Shown here in pieces: positions 1 to 12,700 of a stretch of 64,000 bases of DNA. The notes beneath the pieces are model-generated. The model was given only the letters and a program-made list of their open reading frames with translations, was not told where the DNA came from and ran no database searches. The DNA comes from Nipponacmea schrenckii (lineage: Eukaryota; Mollusca; Gastropoda; Lottiidae), in assembly GCA_030562195.1 (NCBI GenBank), contig JAUJPP010000005.1:19021106-19085105 (forward strand). The letters are read 5' to 3'. The position numbers and the translations under genes are program-made. The number at the start of each line of letters is the position of its first letter. Position 1 is the first letter of the stretch.

Positions 1-499
1 CTGATAGTTCATCTGCTACATCTAGGTAAGATTATTATATAATACACCACCTCATATATATCATACTGATAGTTCAGCTGCTACATCTAGGTAAGATTAT
101 TGTATAATACACCACCTCATATATATCGTACTGATAGTTCAGCTGCTACATCTAGGTAAGATTATTATATAACACACCACACCATATATATCATACTGAT
201 AGTTCAGCTGCTACATCTAGGTAAGATTATTGTATAATACACCACCTCATATATATCGTACTGATAGTTCAGCTGCTACATCTAGGTAAGATTATTATAT
301 AATACACCACCTCATATATATCATACTGATAGTTCAGCTGCTACATCTAGGTAAGATTATTGTATAATACATCCCCTCATATATATCGTACTGATAGTTC
401 ATCTGCTACATCTAGGTAAGATTATTGTATAATACACCACCTGATATATATCGTACTGATAGTTCAGCTGCTGTATCTAGGTAAGATTATTGTATTTTT
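1..499. repeat. 65-bp tandem satellite, about 7.7 copies
   Basis: A 65 bp unit starting CTGATAGTTCAGCTGCTACA recurs at 1, 66, 131, 196 and so on, with only a few substitutions per copy. The array is cut by the window's left edge and ends near 499, so its true length is unknown. It includes a repeated CTAGGTAAGATTATT segment. No coding potential. Confidence 0.95.
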
Positions 500-699
500 A
501 TTGATTTATATTATTAGATTATACTAATAAGATATGACAGAGAAAGTCTCTCGTGAAATTTATAAAGACCTATATTAAATTTTATTTGAATTTTTAGATG
601 GATAAATGTGATGAGAGAAGCTTCGGTTCCATGAATCAAATCAAGAGTCTAAATAATCCATCAGTGGCGACAGGGTAAAAAAGTGGATGTGCCACAGGG

Positions 700-1180
700 A
701 ATCAGAAACCTCAAGTGTTATTCTTCACTATGCCAGTCTTGAACTTCAAACTTTTAGTCTATGCCTACCTTACTGTCTTGACCTTCAACTTCACAGATTT
801 GACCTTCAACCTCACAGCCTTGATCTTTAGACTTTCAGCCTTGATAGTTATTCTTACTGTCTTGACCTTCAACCTCACAACCTCTGTCACCTTCCAGTTT
901 TGACTTTAACCTTACATCATTGACCTATCTTATAGCCTTGACCTGTTAACTTCCAACCTTGAAGTGTCATATTAAAGCCTTGACCTTTAGCCTTATGTTA
1001 TTGATCTTTAGCCTTACAGCCATGATCACAAGCCTTATAGCCATGATCTTTGCCTTTGTAACCTTGCCCTTTGGCCTTTTAGCCTTTACCTACTTTACAG
1101 CCTTGGCCCCAAACTCCCAAATCTTGACCCTTATCCTTACAGCCTTTACCTCATGTGACATTGGATATATTATTTCATAG
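700..1180. repeat. degenerate ~21-bp minisatellite (CCTTGACCTTTAGCCTTACA-like)
   Basis: Imperfect repeats of a roughly 21 bp unit of the form TTGACCTTCAACCTCACAGCC fill this stretch. Because 21 is a multiple of three, hydrophobic open frames (715-903, 959-1180) appear by chance; they have no proper start context, domains or splice sites and are not called as genes. Confidence 0.8.
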
Positions 1181-4080
1181 TTTACACACCAAATCACTTT
1201 ATGAAGATGAATCCAAGGTTTTCTAAAGGGAGCTCTCAAGGTTAGATAGAGACAAGGACAAAAGTCCATTGGTTTGATATTGGTGATATTGAATTATTGA
1301 AGCATAATAAAAAATATTATCTAGACATTTAGAAGTAGATAGAAGACTAAATAAATAAGACCACCATTAAGGATATACTACTTCTCTTTAATTTTTAGCA
1401 AATTTCAATTTACTTCTTTAGAAATCTTTATCATTCAAAGTTGTATATCCATAATAGTGGTCATATTTATTAAATAATAATAATAATTGCTACATTAGAT
1501 GATTTAGTAACACTGTGAACTTCTAGATAATTACAATATTTGTAATAAAGAACTGAATTATTTTTAAGTAAAAGATAAAGCTTAATGTCTAAATTTTCTG
1601 GTATTGATAAATACTCAATTCTATTCTTGTCATTTTCATACCTCATCATGTATTGTATGATTATCTTCACATAGCTACAAATTTCATCTTATATATAATG
1701 AAAGATATTAACATATACATGTAGTTTCTGTTTAATTCATTGTTTTTTTGTAATCTGTACACCATCTTTATCCTTTTATACATGGTACCTTGTTAGAAAC
1801 TGTTATCTTGTTTAGTCCAATCTGATTTTCCCTTAATCTTCATGTGGCCTAGCTTATAGTAACCTCATTAGTTGTAGTAGTTGTTAAAGTTAGTTGTTTA
1901 GGTTGAATGTAGAACTGAAACAGTTTTAATTGTTATTATAATATTAAATAATTGAGTAATATAAATATTGTACATGTTTCAATATATTGATTTAATTAAC
2001 TTAATTATTTTCTTGCCAAAGTCTTAATTTGATAAATTAATTAACTTTTTCATACTTTCTATATTAATTGTATATTTTCAATACCTGATCACTTGTTATA
2101 TTACAGTCAGAATTCCTTCAAATATTTAGGGCCGTAAGCAGTTCTCTTACCTTGACTTAAGTCTAACTTAACAAATTAGGATAAACAACTTTCCTTTTAT
2201 ACATTCGAAAGTCAAAGTTAAGCATGAATTTTGTAAAGATCAGAAGGTGCATACACAAGTTCGACTTAAGTTAAGATTTAGGTTAATTATGAGCACCGGA
2301 TATAGCCATTATTGATTTTTTGAAGAGTTTTTAACAGTGCCTTTTGTATTCCTTTTTTTATCAAAAATACAATGATATCAAAAAACAGAAATAAATGCTT
2401 GACTGCCAATTTTCTCTGTGAATTGTAGAAACCAACGGAAAAAAAAGAAAAAGGAATAACTAGATGTGTATTTTAATCTGATTATAAAGAAATAAAGTTC
2501 TTATTTTGTAATAATAGTAATATAAAACAAATTTCTAGCAATATTTCTATTAGTGCCATGTGTTCTTTATGTATTATATATATATATCTATAAATATTTT
2601 TAACTATTGTTTATAAAATATACATTTTGTTATTTTCTTGTATATTATTTTATTATTTATTTTAATATCACTTCAAATCAAATACTGTTCAATCTGATAT
2701 GAATTCAGAAATTAAATCCCAATAAAAACATCGCCTCACCCAGAAGGTATTTTATAGGCATCTGTTCTTTGAACTTCAGAAATGACAAGGAAAAAGATTT
2801 CTGTATTTTAATCAGATTAAATATTCTCAAGTCTTCATTGAATAATGTTAGGCTATATAGTAAGTATATCATGACACAATTATATGGATAACAATAACCT
2901 TATTAAGATAAATTACGATGTCTCATCAAGGGTTTTCCAGTCTTTATCAAGCAATGAAACATCACAAGTTATTTCATAAAGTAATTGTTATCCATACGAT
3001 TGTGTCCAGAAATATGCTCTTCACTTACTAAATGCTACTCAAGGTAGCTATATAAGCAAGTAAATTTTATTATTTCATATTGCGTCATTTTAAGCCAAGA
3101 AATCGGTATAATTGCCCTCTAAATATTGTCTTGAACTTGTATTGAAGGGTTAGTTAGTTAAACAAACTAAACTCAATGAAACACAATCGGTTTTATAGAA
3201 ATATCTTCATGCCTTAATTGGGTGTGCAATTTTTAAACTATTTTTGGTTTTGATGATGGATATATTTCAGTAATTATTCAATGAAACTATATGGGCATTC
3301 TACTTAATTATAAATAATATTAATAATAACAATACCAGTATTATTATAGCACGAACAAACCAACTTGTATATATACATAGAAACTTTTTGATACTTCAAC
3401 TTTTGATATCCTAATTCTTGATTAGTTTTACATCTCACTTTATTATCCATGTCTTTATTGTGATAAATTATAACTTAGTGCCTTTCTTTCTATCCCTGGT
3501 TGGTGTTGGAAATTAACAGGATAGCTCAAACTTAAAGGAATACTGTGTTGTAGAATGAATATAAAATTTAATAATTTTTAAATTGGCAATAAGAACACAC
3601 ATTAACCAGTAGATATACCTGCTGCCATAAATAAAATAACAGAATCCTTATAAATGTATAAATCAAAAAACTTAGTAATTATCAAAAAAAAATACAAAAA
3701 AAGAATTTTTGAGATCTGGAATTTTATGTCTATTCTAAAACTCAGTATTCTTTAACTGGGCATGATTTCTGGAAACATAATGTAGATGAAGTCCAGATAA
3801 CGTGATTTAATCGGATAATAAAAATGAATCAAGTTTAAAGGAAAGGATCTGTTTGATATTCTGCTCTAATAATTTCCCTCATTGCCCACTCCAACCTGTA
3901 TGTTTGTTATATTGTGTAAATAATGTTTATTTAAAATGATTTTAGTCAAAGTCAACTGAAGGCCTTAATATTATTATTATTATTATTATTATTATATTAT
4001 ACACTTGTATATTGACTGTTAAAAGGTTTTCTATAAAACTCTTTACATCTCTGTATTTTTTTCTTGTCATATTTTTGTCG
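1181..4080. other. intergenic AT-rich DNA, no gene seen
   Basis: No exon with conserved protein features was found on either strand. Contents are AT-rich unique sequence, a short inverted-repeat element at 2873-3006 and an (ATT)n microsatellite near 3968-3998. Confidence 0.6.
2873..3006. mobile_element. short MITE-like inverted-repeat element
   Basis: The ends 2873-2895 and 2984-3006 are inverted repeats of 23 bp with two mismatches (GACACAAT..ATGGATAACAAT against its reverse complement). The 134 bp length and AT-rich interior fit a small non-autonomous element. No clear target-site duplication was seen, so a simple hairpin is possible. Confidence 0.4.
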
Positions 4081-4087
4081 GTAGGTA

Positions 4088-4372
4088 GTGTACCACAGTG
4101 GCTCGGTGAGTTAAATCGAGATGAACTATTGGATTTTTCAGCCCGGTTTCCCCTTGTCAGTGATGCAAGCCCGAGGGACTTACATGGAAAGATCGTCCAG
4201 TGTTTGGTTGGGACAATAAATCGAGGCCCATTGTGCCACAGACTGTGAAAGTTGGAAATCGTAAAAGGAGTGAGCTTATGCCGCTATCCTGGCAAAATTT
4301 CCCTCATTGCACAATCTTAATTTCCCCATAAGGCGCAGAAGAGTAAGACGTAAAACTCCATTCTTTTCATTT
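4088..4372 (+). mobile_element. tRNA-derived SINE, internally deleted copy
   Basis: Matches the full-length copy at 30001: A-box-like CAGTGGCTCGGTGAG, then the body (TTTTTCAGCCCGGTTTCCCC, TGGGACAATAAA, CTGGCAAAATTTCCCTCATT) and the tail GACGTAAAACTCCATTC. The segment that would hold the tRNA B box is deleted. The open frame 4012-4248 runs through this SINE and is not a gene. Confidence 0.85.
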
Positions 4373-4379
4373 GTTTGAT

Positions 4380-6713
4380 TCTGTCGATACAGATGATACA
4401 GCACAATTTCGATTTTGATAGGTGTTCCATTCAAATAATAGATGCCTATAAAATGCCTTAGGGGTGGGCGATATTTTCATAGGGACTTAACTGGTCAATA
4501 TAACGAAAATCCAGGCCGCGCCTTAAAGATTGTTCTCGTCCCGAGCCCCTTTATCGTGTGTGTGGACAATTAAACGGTTTTAATAGCCAATTAATCACGT
4601 ATAAATCATAGCCCGGGGGGTCGTCAACGGGTCATAACTTCAAAACTTCATTCACCTACTCGACTTGTGTTTGATAACTAATGTTAATGAATTTATATCG
4701 GAAATAGTTGTGTTTTATCTCCGCCACTCCTTGCCCCTAGTTCACCATTGTTTGATACGCTATATTGTTTATTTCTAAATGCTTTTATCGTCTGTAAAAA
4801 GAGGCTGGCCCGAGGTCGACATTAGTCTAATATTTATTATGATATGGCCTTTTCTTATCTTGTCCTTGTTAACTTAAAAATACAGTTTGATTTTGCATTC
4901 GGAATGTTTTTTGTGTTGTCTTCATTGGTGTTTGTATTATTGCGATTTTCAGACCCAAGCTGTCAATTTAATTAAAGATATATGTTTTTTGAAAGAAACT
5001 GAACATTGACTTTTATGTTAAGTTATTACCGGTTTAGGACGAGGATAAAAAAGATAAGTGCTATTGAAGTATTAAGAAGATATAAGTGTTATTGAAGTAT
5101 TAAGAAGATATAAGTGTTATTGAAGTATAGAGTAGATATAACTGTTATTGAAGTATAGAGTAGATATAAGTGTTATTGAAGTATAAAAAAGATATAAGTG
5201 TTATTTTTTGGAAGACAAAAACACAAAGCCCACCTTGTTTCCACTAAATATCACAGTCTGTATACTTTGATAGTCCGAGTTAACATCATTTTCATTTTAT
5301 ACATCAATGATCTTGTCGATGTTGCGAGAAACTTGCTTTTTAATTGTTGATTTTCGAAAGGCTGTTGATTAAAATTGATATGTAAAATAATGGTAATGTA
5401 TATATAAAGAGTGTGTAGCCTCAAGGTTATACATCATGTTAATATTCAATATGTAAAATATATAGACGAGGGTTTATATTTTATGACTTTTCACGAGTCA
5501 TAACGGGTCTTCTTGAAAGCGTGAGGTGTTATTCCTCATAAATAAGGTTTCAAACTGCGGTTGAAACATTTCAGATGAGACAATGTTGATATTAACTGAA
5601 CGATATGGTCTAAAATCTGAATAGGATCCAAAGTTCTTGATTGATTTCAATTCACAAAGTCCATAAAATATTCATTATGTTTATTGGCTCATATTTACAG
5701 CACGTGAGATTTTTTTACACCAGAAACTGTACAATAAACATAACAAAAACAAACAACAACAATAACAACAAATTAAATAAATCTTAGAAAAGTAAATAAA
5801 TATTCAATCTCTACAATATTAATTTTTATAAATTATTAAATTCTCGAATGTAAATATTCTTCATTAATATTAATGAAAAAGGAATTACGTATAAAATATA
5901 TAAATGTGAAACGCAGAGACTATCCGTATAGACTTCCTAAAGTTCAGATATTTTAGATACTTCTAAATACTATATTTTTCCCCATTATTAAATCCAAAGT
6001 CCTGATGAGGATTCATATCAAAAGCATGCATGAACAGAATAAAATAAGGCGTTGTTCACTATACCCTATAGACCAGCGGAAGGCATTTATGGCTATGTAT
6101 CCTGAATTGAACAACGCATTAGTAGAAAAATAAATGCTGGTCGAATGTATATTGAGGAATGTTCGTCAGAAATTTCAAAACTATATTTTAACGTTATCTT
6201 CATAGATTGAAAATTATTAATATGTATCATTAAGTTTGTTAAATACAAACGAGTTAAAAACCAAATTATAATTTTATTACGAGTTGATTTTCGTAAGACC
6301 TGGTACATGTTCAGTTTCGATTAACACAACGCACGTGCAATCTAAGCAGTCACGTGACAATGTTCTTTCGTTGAAGAATATCACTAACAAGAAAGACATG
6401 CCGATGTTATTTGTTCTTGCTCTTGATTGTGTGAAATGTGAAAACTTGATAATGTTGACTATAATAATGAAATGGAGGGATGTGAAATTTGGATGAGGTG
6501 TATCTATAGTAGCACCATGATGCATCTGAAGTTTGGTAAGTTTATTTTGTTTTTCATGAAACAGGTTTCTTATTTCAACTAATTAGACAAGTTTACATAA
6601 TACACGTGTTAAAAACGAACACCAACGAAACACAACTTGATCCGAAACAAGGCAAGACAATTTCAAACATCCGAATATGAACACAATAAAACACTGAACA
6701 CTAAACTGAAACA
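4380..6713. other. intergenic/3'-flanking DNA, no gene seen
   Basis: No supported exon. Holds a 28 bp tandem repeat (5050-5205) and AT-rich sequence that would include the 3' untranslated region of the minus-strand adaptor gene ending at 6714. Confidence 0.5.
5050..5205. repeat. 28-bp tandem repeat, ~5-6 copies
   Basis: The unit AAGATATAAGTGTTATTGAA plus about 8 bp recurs every 28 bp, with small changes such as AGTATTAAG versus AGTATAGAG between copies. Confidence 0.85.
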
Positions 6714-9700
6714 TTATTTCTCAGGAATGCTGCTCTTCCTCACACTGCTCCTAGATTTCATCGGATGTTTCAACTTCACATGCGAAAATTTCTGCCATTT
6801 TTTGCCTCGACTTGGGTCCGTTTGTGGGTCGGGCCCCTTCAGACCTTCCCTCATATAATGATGCAGAAGGTCTGAGATAGAGGGGGTCATATGTCCCCCA
6901 GGGAAAATATAATATTGTATTTGTCCGTTGATATTTCGACAATGAATGGCATAATGTCGGAGATCACTAAGATGACTGAAATAAATAAAGAAGAAATTTT
7001 AATGTACAATTCCGAGCACTGTACTCGACGTATATAACACGCATGTTGATTAATCGACTAAACATTACGCATATAGATGACTGAATATATTATTCCAATT
7101 ATACACTGCAATGTTTTAACATCCAATTTTTTTATCGATTAAACATTACTAGATCTTTTAATATATTATTCCTAACATACGCTGCAATGTTTTAACGTTC
7201 ATCTATTTTTTAATTTCTGGATGTCGACATAAAGTGGACTTATCTTATGTCAAAGTAGGGCATCATGTCAGCTGATCTTAGTTTAATCATACTTTCTCTT
7301 AATCGATTCACAATTCCATCCGTCTCCAGAAAAAAAAGCAAACCTACCTAACGGTAATGACGAAAGTATTGTCCTTCATTCTCCACACCATAAAATTACC
7401 GTCTTCATTTTTATATTTATTCATTGTCGACGAAACCTAAAATTCATAAAATTTCTTTAATAACCAGATAGCTTACAAATGGTCATAAACCTAATATCTA
7501 ATGTGCAATGACCAGATAGCTATTTTTAAGTAGCCGGTACTGACATCTCTGCATTGTCTCCATGGTAAAAAAAAGAAGACAGATTGAGACTTAATGAGGC
7601 AATACTATTAGAAATTTAAGAAATACTCACATTTCCCTCCGAAATACTGGCACACCATCCGGGTACATTGCTGAGATCTGGAATGGCAGACGATGATTGG
7701 CTGCGATGGATTGGTACAGGCTGTGACGTCACACGTTTTTTAGGCGGAAGAGTTTGTGGCGGTGGTTTTGATGACGTCGTCTGATCCTCGTCACTGATAT
7801 AACAGTACTCGTTATCCGGAGTGAGCACCATTGTGTCTCCTACACTATGGCTGTGAACTAGGGGATAAGATTTGGCTTCCCGAGGTCGAGGCGGTAATGG
7901 ACGCCGGGCCAGATTTGGCGAACCTCCGGTCATATTCATATACGTACTGTTTATAGGCAACGTTGTCGGTCGATTCTCAGATCCGCTTCCGTTACCGTCC
8001 ATCTGGATATAGTCATTAGACGTAGCACTTGGCGTGTTCATTGCAATGTATCCGTCTACGGAAACCGGAAGTCTACACTGAGCTGGACGTTTAGAAAGTT
8101 CCTCTTCAAGACTGGTTATAGGTGTGTCGGAGTCGGTATAATCACTGTCCGACTGAACGGACGATAAATACATCTCGTTTTGCTGTGGTTGAGCTTTCTT
8201 ACAAGGTTTAGGGTTCGGTAATTCGCCAGTTTCCGACGCTTTTTTTTCGAAACTCCGACGTAAAGCCGTTCGCAGTAGAGATTGATCACTGGGTTGTGGT
8301 TTGGGGGCAGCTGCAGCAGCTGCGGCAATACTAGCACTTGTTGGAAGGTCCATGCCTTTTGGCGGACTGTTTATAGGAGAGATAGGGGAACTTAGTTCAC
8401 TAGATGTACGTCGAGATAGAACGAAGCTGTGTGGGATGTAGTCGTCCAACGGACTATTATACGTACAGATTTCTAACGAATTCGCTGTGTCCATTAAAGA
8501 TTCGGTACTTGCGTTTGGATCAAATTGGTTAGAAAATGTCATACGACCGTTCTCCCAAATTAAGTTATGTGTACACTTTTCTGCGTTACAATGAACTGAA
8601 CCACAAGCGTAATTAACACCAATTCCTTCGGATGTGTCCATAGACGTAACGGAATCAAATTTCTTTAACGGTTCCGGATCGTATTGGATATCCGACATAG
8701 AATTACATTTCTTCAGTGCGTTACAGTCCAAATCTTTTATGTCTTTCTCAAATTTTTTTTCCTTCGATAAACTTTTAAAATTTGTATCTTCGATACTCTG
8801 ACTGTGTTTTAAAACTGGATGATTAGTCCCACTAATATAATCCGCACCGTAAAGTTTGACTTGCGTCAGGCTACTGCACGATCCGGTGTCTATTTCCTTG
8901 CGTTCTGTTAACGAAGTCGTTGATGAAGAAGGTTTTGGAGAGTTAGCACGAACACAAATATGTTCTGGACCATATGCACCGAAATTTTGTTGTGGTGCTG
9001 AAACCTGCAAAATAGACACAAATCTGAACTGAAACCTTAGCTTCCAGGTCAATACGTAAGCTGGTGAGGACAACACAATAATATCTCAAACTCGTTTGAT
9101 CATAAACAGATTTTATCAATTTGTTTATCAACATGCTAGCTATAGACCCGTTGTTATAGACCAAGTCATTCGATAGGCATGACCAGGAGTTTGATAACCA
9201 TTGGAATCACCTCAATAACGGCAATAAACTGGTGAAAAAAATACTGTCATTTGGTATCTAACACTTCCTTTATAGAGAGGGCGGTTGAAATGAAACAAGT
9301 TACTAGTGGTAAATAGTCATTATTCAACAGAGGGCACTGGCACAGGTTTAAAGGATATGTTTAAACTTATTTTGTTAATATTATTAAACAGAGTTGATAC
9401 ACCACTTTAATATTTCTACTATTAAACAGTACTCACCTCCGAGTTCTCGACTGGTATATTGGTAGGGTAATGGGTAAACGGATAACCGTAATGGAAATTC
9501 GATTCTAGGGTATTAGGGTACTGGTTATTAGGGACTGTACCGTATATAGAATCTCGTCGAGAATCGTCGTATGGAACCCTTTTTAATGACAACTGCTTAC
9601 CCTGTAAATGAAGTATAAATTTAATTTAATTTAACGTCCTACTTTTAACAACCTTACTAAATTTGACATCTTTGTACGTTTCAGTTGAGGTAATGAGGTA

Positions 9701-12700
9701 AATTATTCCTTGTGAATGGAAACAAAGTTGATTGTGTGCAACTCATTTCCTAACATTCTGGTTATAACATTGATTTCACAAGTATTACGGTCTTAGTTTT
9801 AAATATTTTTATGAATAATATCCAGGGGCCTTATTCTTAGTCTAAAACTTAGGCAAGATATAAACCAAATTTTAAGATACAGTAAAATGATTGGATAATA
9901 AATCCGATTTTAAAATTGATTTTAGTGTTCGTCCAATCGTATATAAAATAAAATGACTGGAGTTTTACTTCCTACTCTTCTGCTCCTTATGGGCTAATGA
10001 AGTCGGTCGACCAATCCAGATACTAATATTATCTTAAGTTAAATAGCCCCTAGCATCGTATTCTGGAAACGATCTTAGCATTCAAGTATTTTCTTCTGAC
10101 ACTGTTTCTATGATGTGCAAGCATTACGATCGTTTCGAGAATACGTAGCATCAACTCGTGACCGATCCTATTTCTAACGATGAGACGACAGATTGAGGTG
10201 TCAATCAAACTATCAATCGAACGTTAATGTCATCTGTATTTTATGGTTGTTGTCAAATACAGTGATATATAAATAAATAATAAGATCAAAAGCAATATCA
10301 CTGAATATCGAGATGACATCTCGGGTTAATTATTCTTCAAAACAAACGGGATTTAAAATCAGACTTGCAACATAGCCTACTGCGACTATGACAATAATAA
10401 TTGCCGTTATGAATAATATCGTACCGTTATGAATGATATCGGTTCATCAACGGTGGATAGGGATAATATCGAACCGTTATGGATAATATCGTATCGTAGC
10501 GTTATGTATATCGTACCTCTAACGGTAGATATGGATACTATCGAACCGTTATGGTTAATATCGTACCGTTAACGGTAGATGTGGATAAATTCTTACCATG
10601 AACATGATAAAGACTAGCTTCAAAACGTCTTGTGCAATGGTTAATTTTATCAAATACTTATATTTCTATATTATAGCTATTATATTGTATCTTATTCGAT
10701 TCACAGAAAAATGAAAAGGTTCATAGTATTTTTTATAATAGAGTTTCGCCTATTTCAAACCCTTTACCAGGCCTTTATCGCTGTTTGTGATGTACTTACA
10801 ACTCAAGTCAAGCACTACTAGTAATAATTAAAAACACTCATAGAATAATTCTATATGTTCCGCCCTGTTTATTTTCTAATATCAAATCTTGCGACTTGCG
10901 AAATAGAGAAAAATAGTGGGTATTTTAGGTTTGATAAACGATACAATAATTTTAATAAGCCTCGAGATAAAAACTAATTATTACAGGTAATTAATTATAT
11001 AAAACAGAGATTGACCTAGTTTTTATTCAGATTTTAATAACAGAAATTATTCAGTTACTTAGGTGATTTTAACCGTTATAAAATCGCGATTATGACGTCA
11101 CTTATTTTTTTTTCTGAAAAAATAGCGATTTGAAAGTTAAACAATGAAAGGAAATGAAATCAACTGTATTTTAATATGTTGTTTAAATAAACGAATAAAT
11201 AAAAGAACGAATGAATGAACGAATGAATGAATGAATGAATGAATGAATAGAGCTTACCTTTAATTGAACGGCTAAAGTATTCCAGTTATACTGTAAATCG
11301 GGACCTATTATGTTATAACACACTAATCCTCCTAGAGCATTCTCTAAACTCGAACCTAGAGTCGCGTCTTTTTTAGTTTTAACAGTTTGAAATTCTTTTA
11401 ATCCCGAATCATCTTCCACACTGATATGTAATTCCATATTATTCTCATCTGTAAGGAGAAAAAACATTTATAAGACATTTTTAACATAGTAAGGCTTGGC
11501 TAAATGTGGTATAGAGCTAGGTTTATCTCGTCTCGACCATATGATGACTAAAGCAAAACCATAAAGGTAGAACACAGGTAAAATAAAGGTAGAATTCAGG
11601 GGCTTGTCCGAGGTATTTGTAATATCCTATTTCTTCTTTCGCAAACCATGACGTGTTATTAAGAAATTTTATATTTATTCAACAAGATGGAATATTTATT
11701 TATCATGATTCTATTAAAATCTGACATCGACAAACTTTTCCATCAAATCACATTTTCCAAGAAAACTTGAAAAACTTAATATTTTCAATAATGGAAATCA
11801 ATACGATTCAGAATTAAAAGGATCACACACCGCGGCGTAGACTACTATCTAGTACTCTATGAATAAAATAAATAAAATAATAAAACTATAGAACACTATA
11901 TTTTGATCTTCCTTATCCCTATTATATAAAAAAAAGTAGCAATTTCATTACAACAAAGAAACAATTATTCAACCCTGGACGGTATATTATATATTGGGTA
12001 CGAAAGTAAAATAAATGTAAACCGTTTCTCTGCAAACTATAACATTTTAGATTTTTTCTTCACAAGGAAATTATTTTCTGCTTGAGTCTAGGGATTAAAG
12101 GTTTTAACAATCCATTTAAAACAATGTTACGAAAGCATTGGCACAGGACGTGTCTGGGGCTAGAGATATTTTCAGAATGAAATCAAATTGAAATTACCGG
12201 GGAATATTGTTTACTTTAAGAAAATGAATTTTGGATTTATAGGTGCACCTTATTCAAAAAGTCAAAACATATTGAAATCTGTTTTTAACTTTTGATATAA
12301 AACCTTACGTAAATAAACGTCAAATATTGTAATATGAATCTTTAAAGACGTCAGGACACCTGTATGTGTTATTACTTAAAATTATTAGTCAAAATAGTAT
12401 TCTTATATCCGAGGCTAATAAATTCTTGAAACGTGAACAATATATTGGGGGTTTTCTTAAAAATTATTAAGGATATTCGAAAATCCCAAATTTATTGACG
12501 TCAGTGTCATTTCCTAGAAACTAAAAACTTATAATAAGAAAATAAAAGTGCGTACCCTCATTGTATCCTGAATTCCGCAGACACCTGGGAGAAAAAACAC
12601 CTTTTTGAAAGATTCTGTATTTTCTAGAAGATATGTACACTATATCGCCCTCCAGATGACCGAAATATCGGGCCATTTTATACACAGAGATACTATTTTA

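Noticed and set aside
1..499. Regular direct repeats resembling a CRISPR-like array
   Set aside because: No unique spacers; the whole 65 bp unit repeats, and the genome is eukaryotic.
4012..4248. 78 aa frame with a signal-like start
   Set aside because: Runs through a SINE copy; the same peptide pattern appears at 30011-30256 within another SINE.
6751..6942. 63 aa minus-strand frame in the final adaptor exon
   Set aside because: It is the wrong frame of the SH2 exon; the spliced frame is shifted and gives the conserved SH2 residues.
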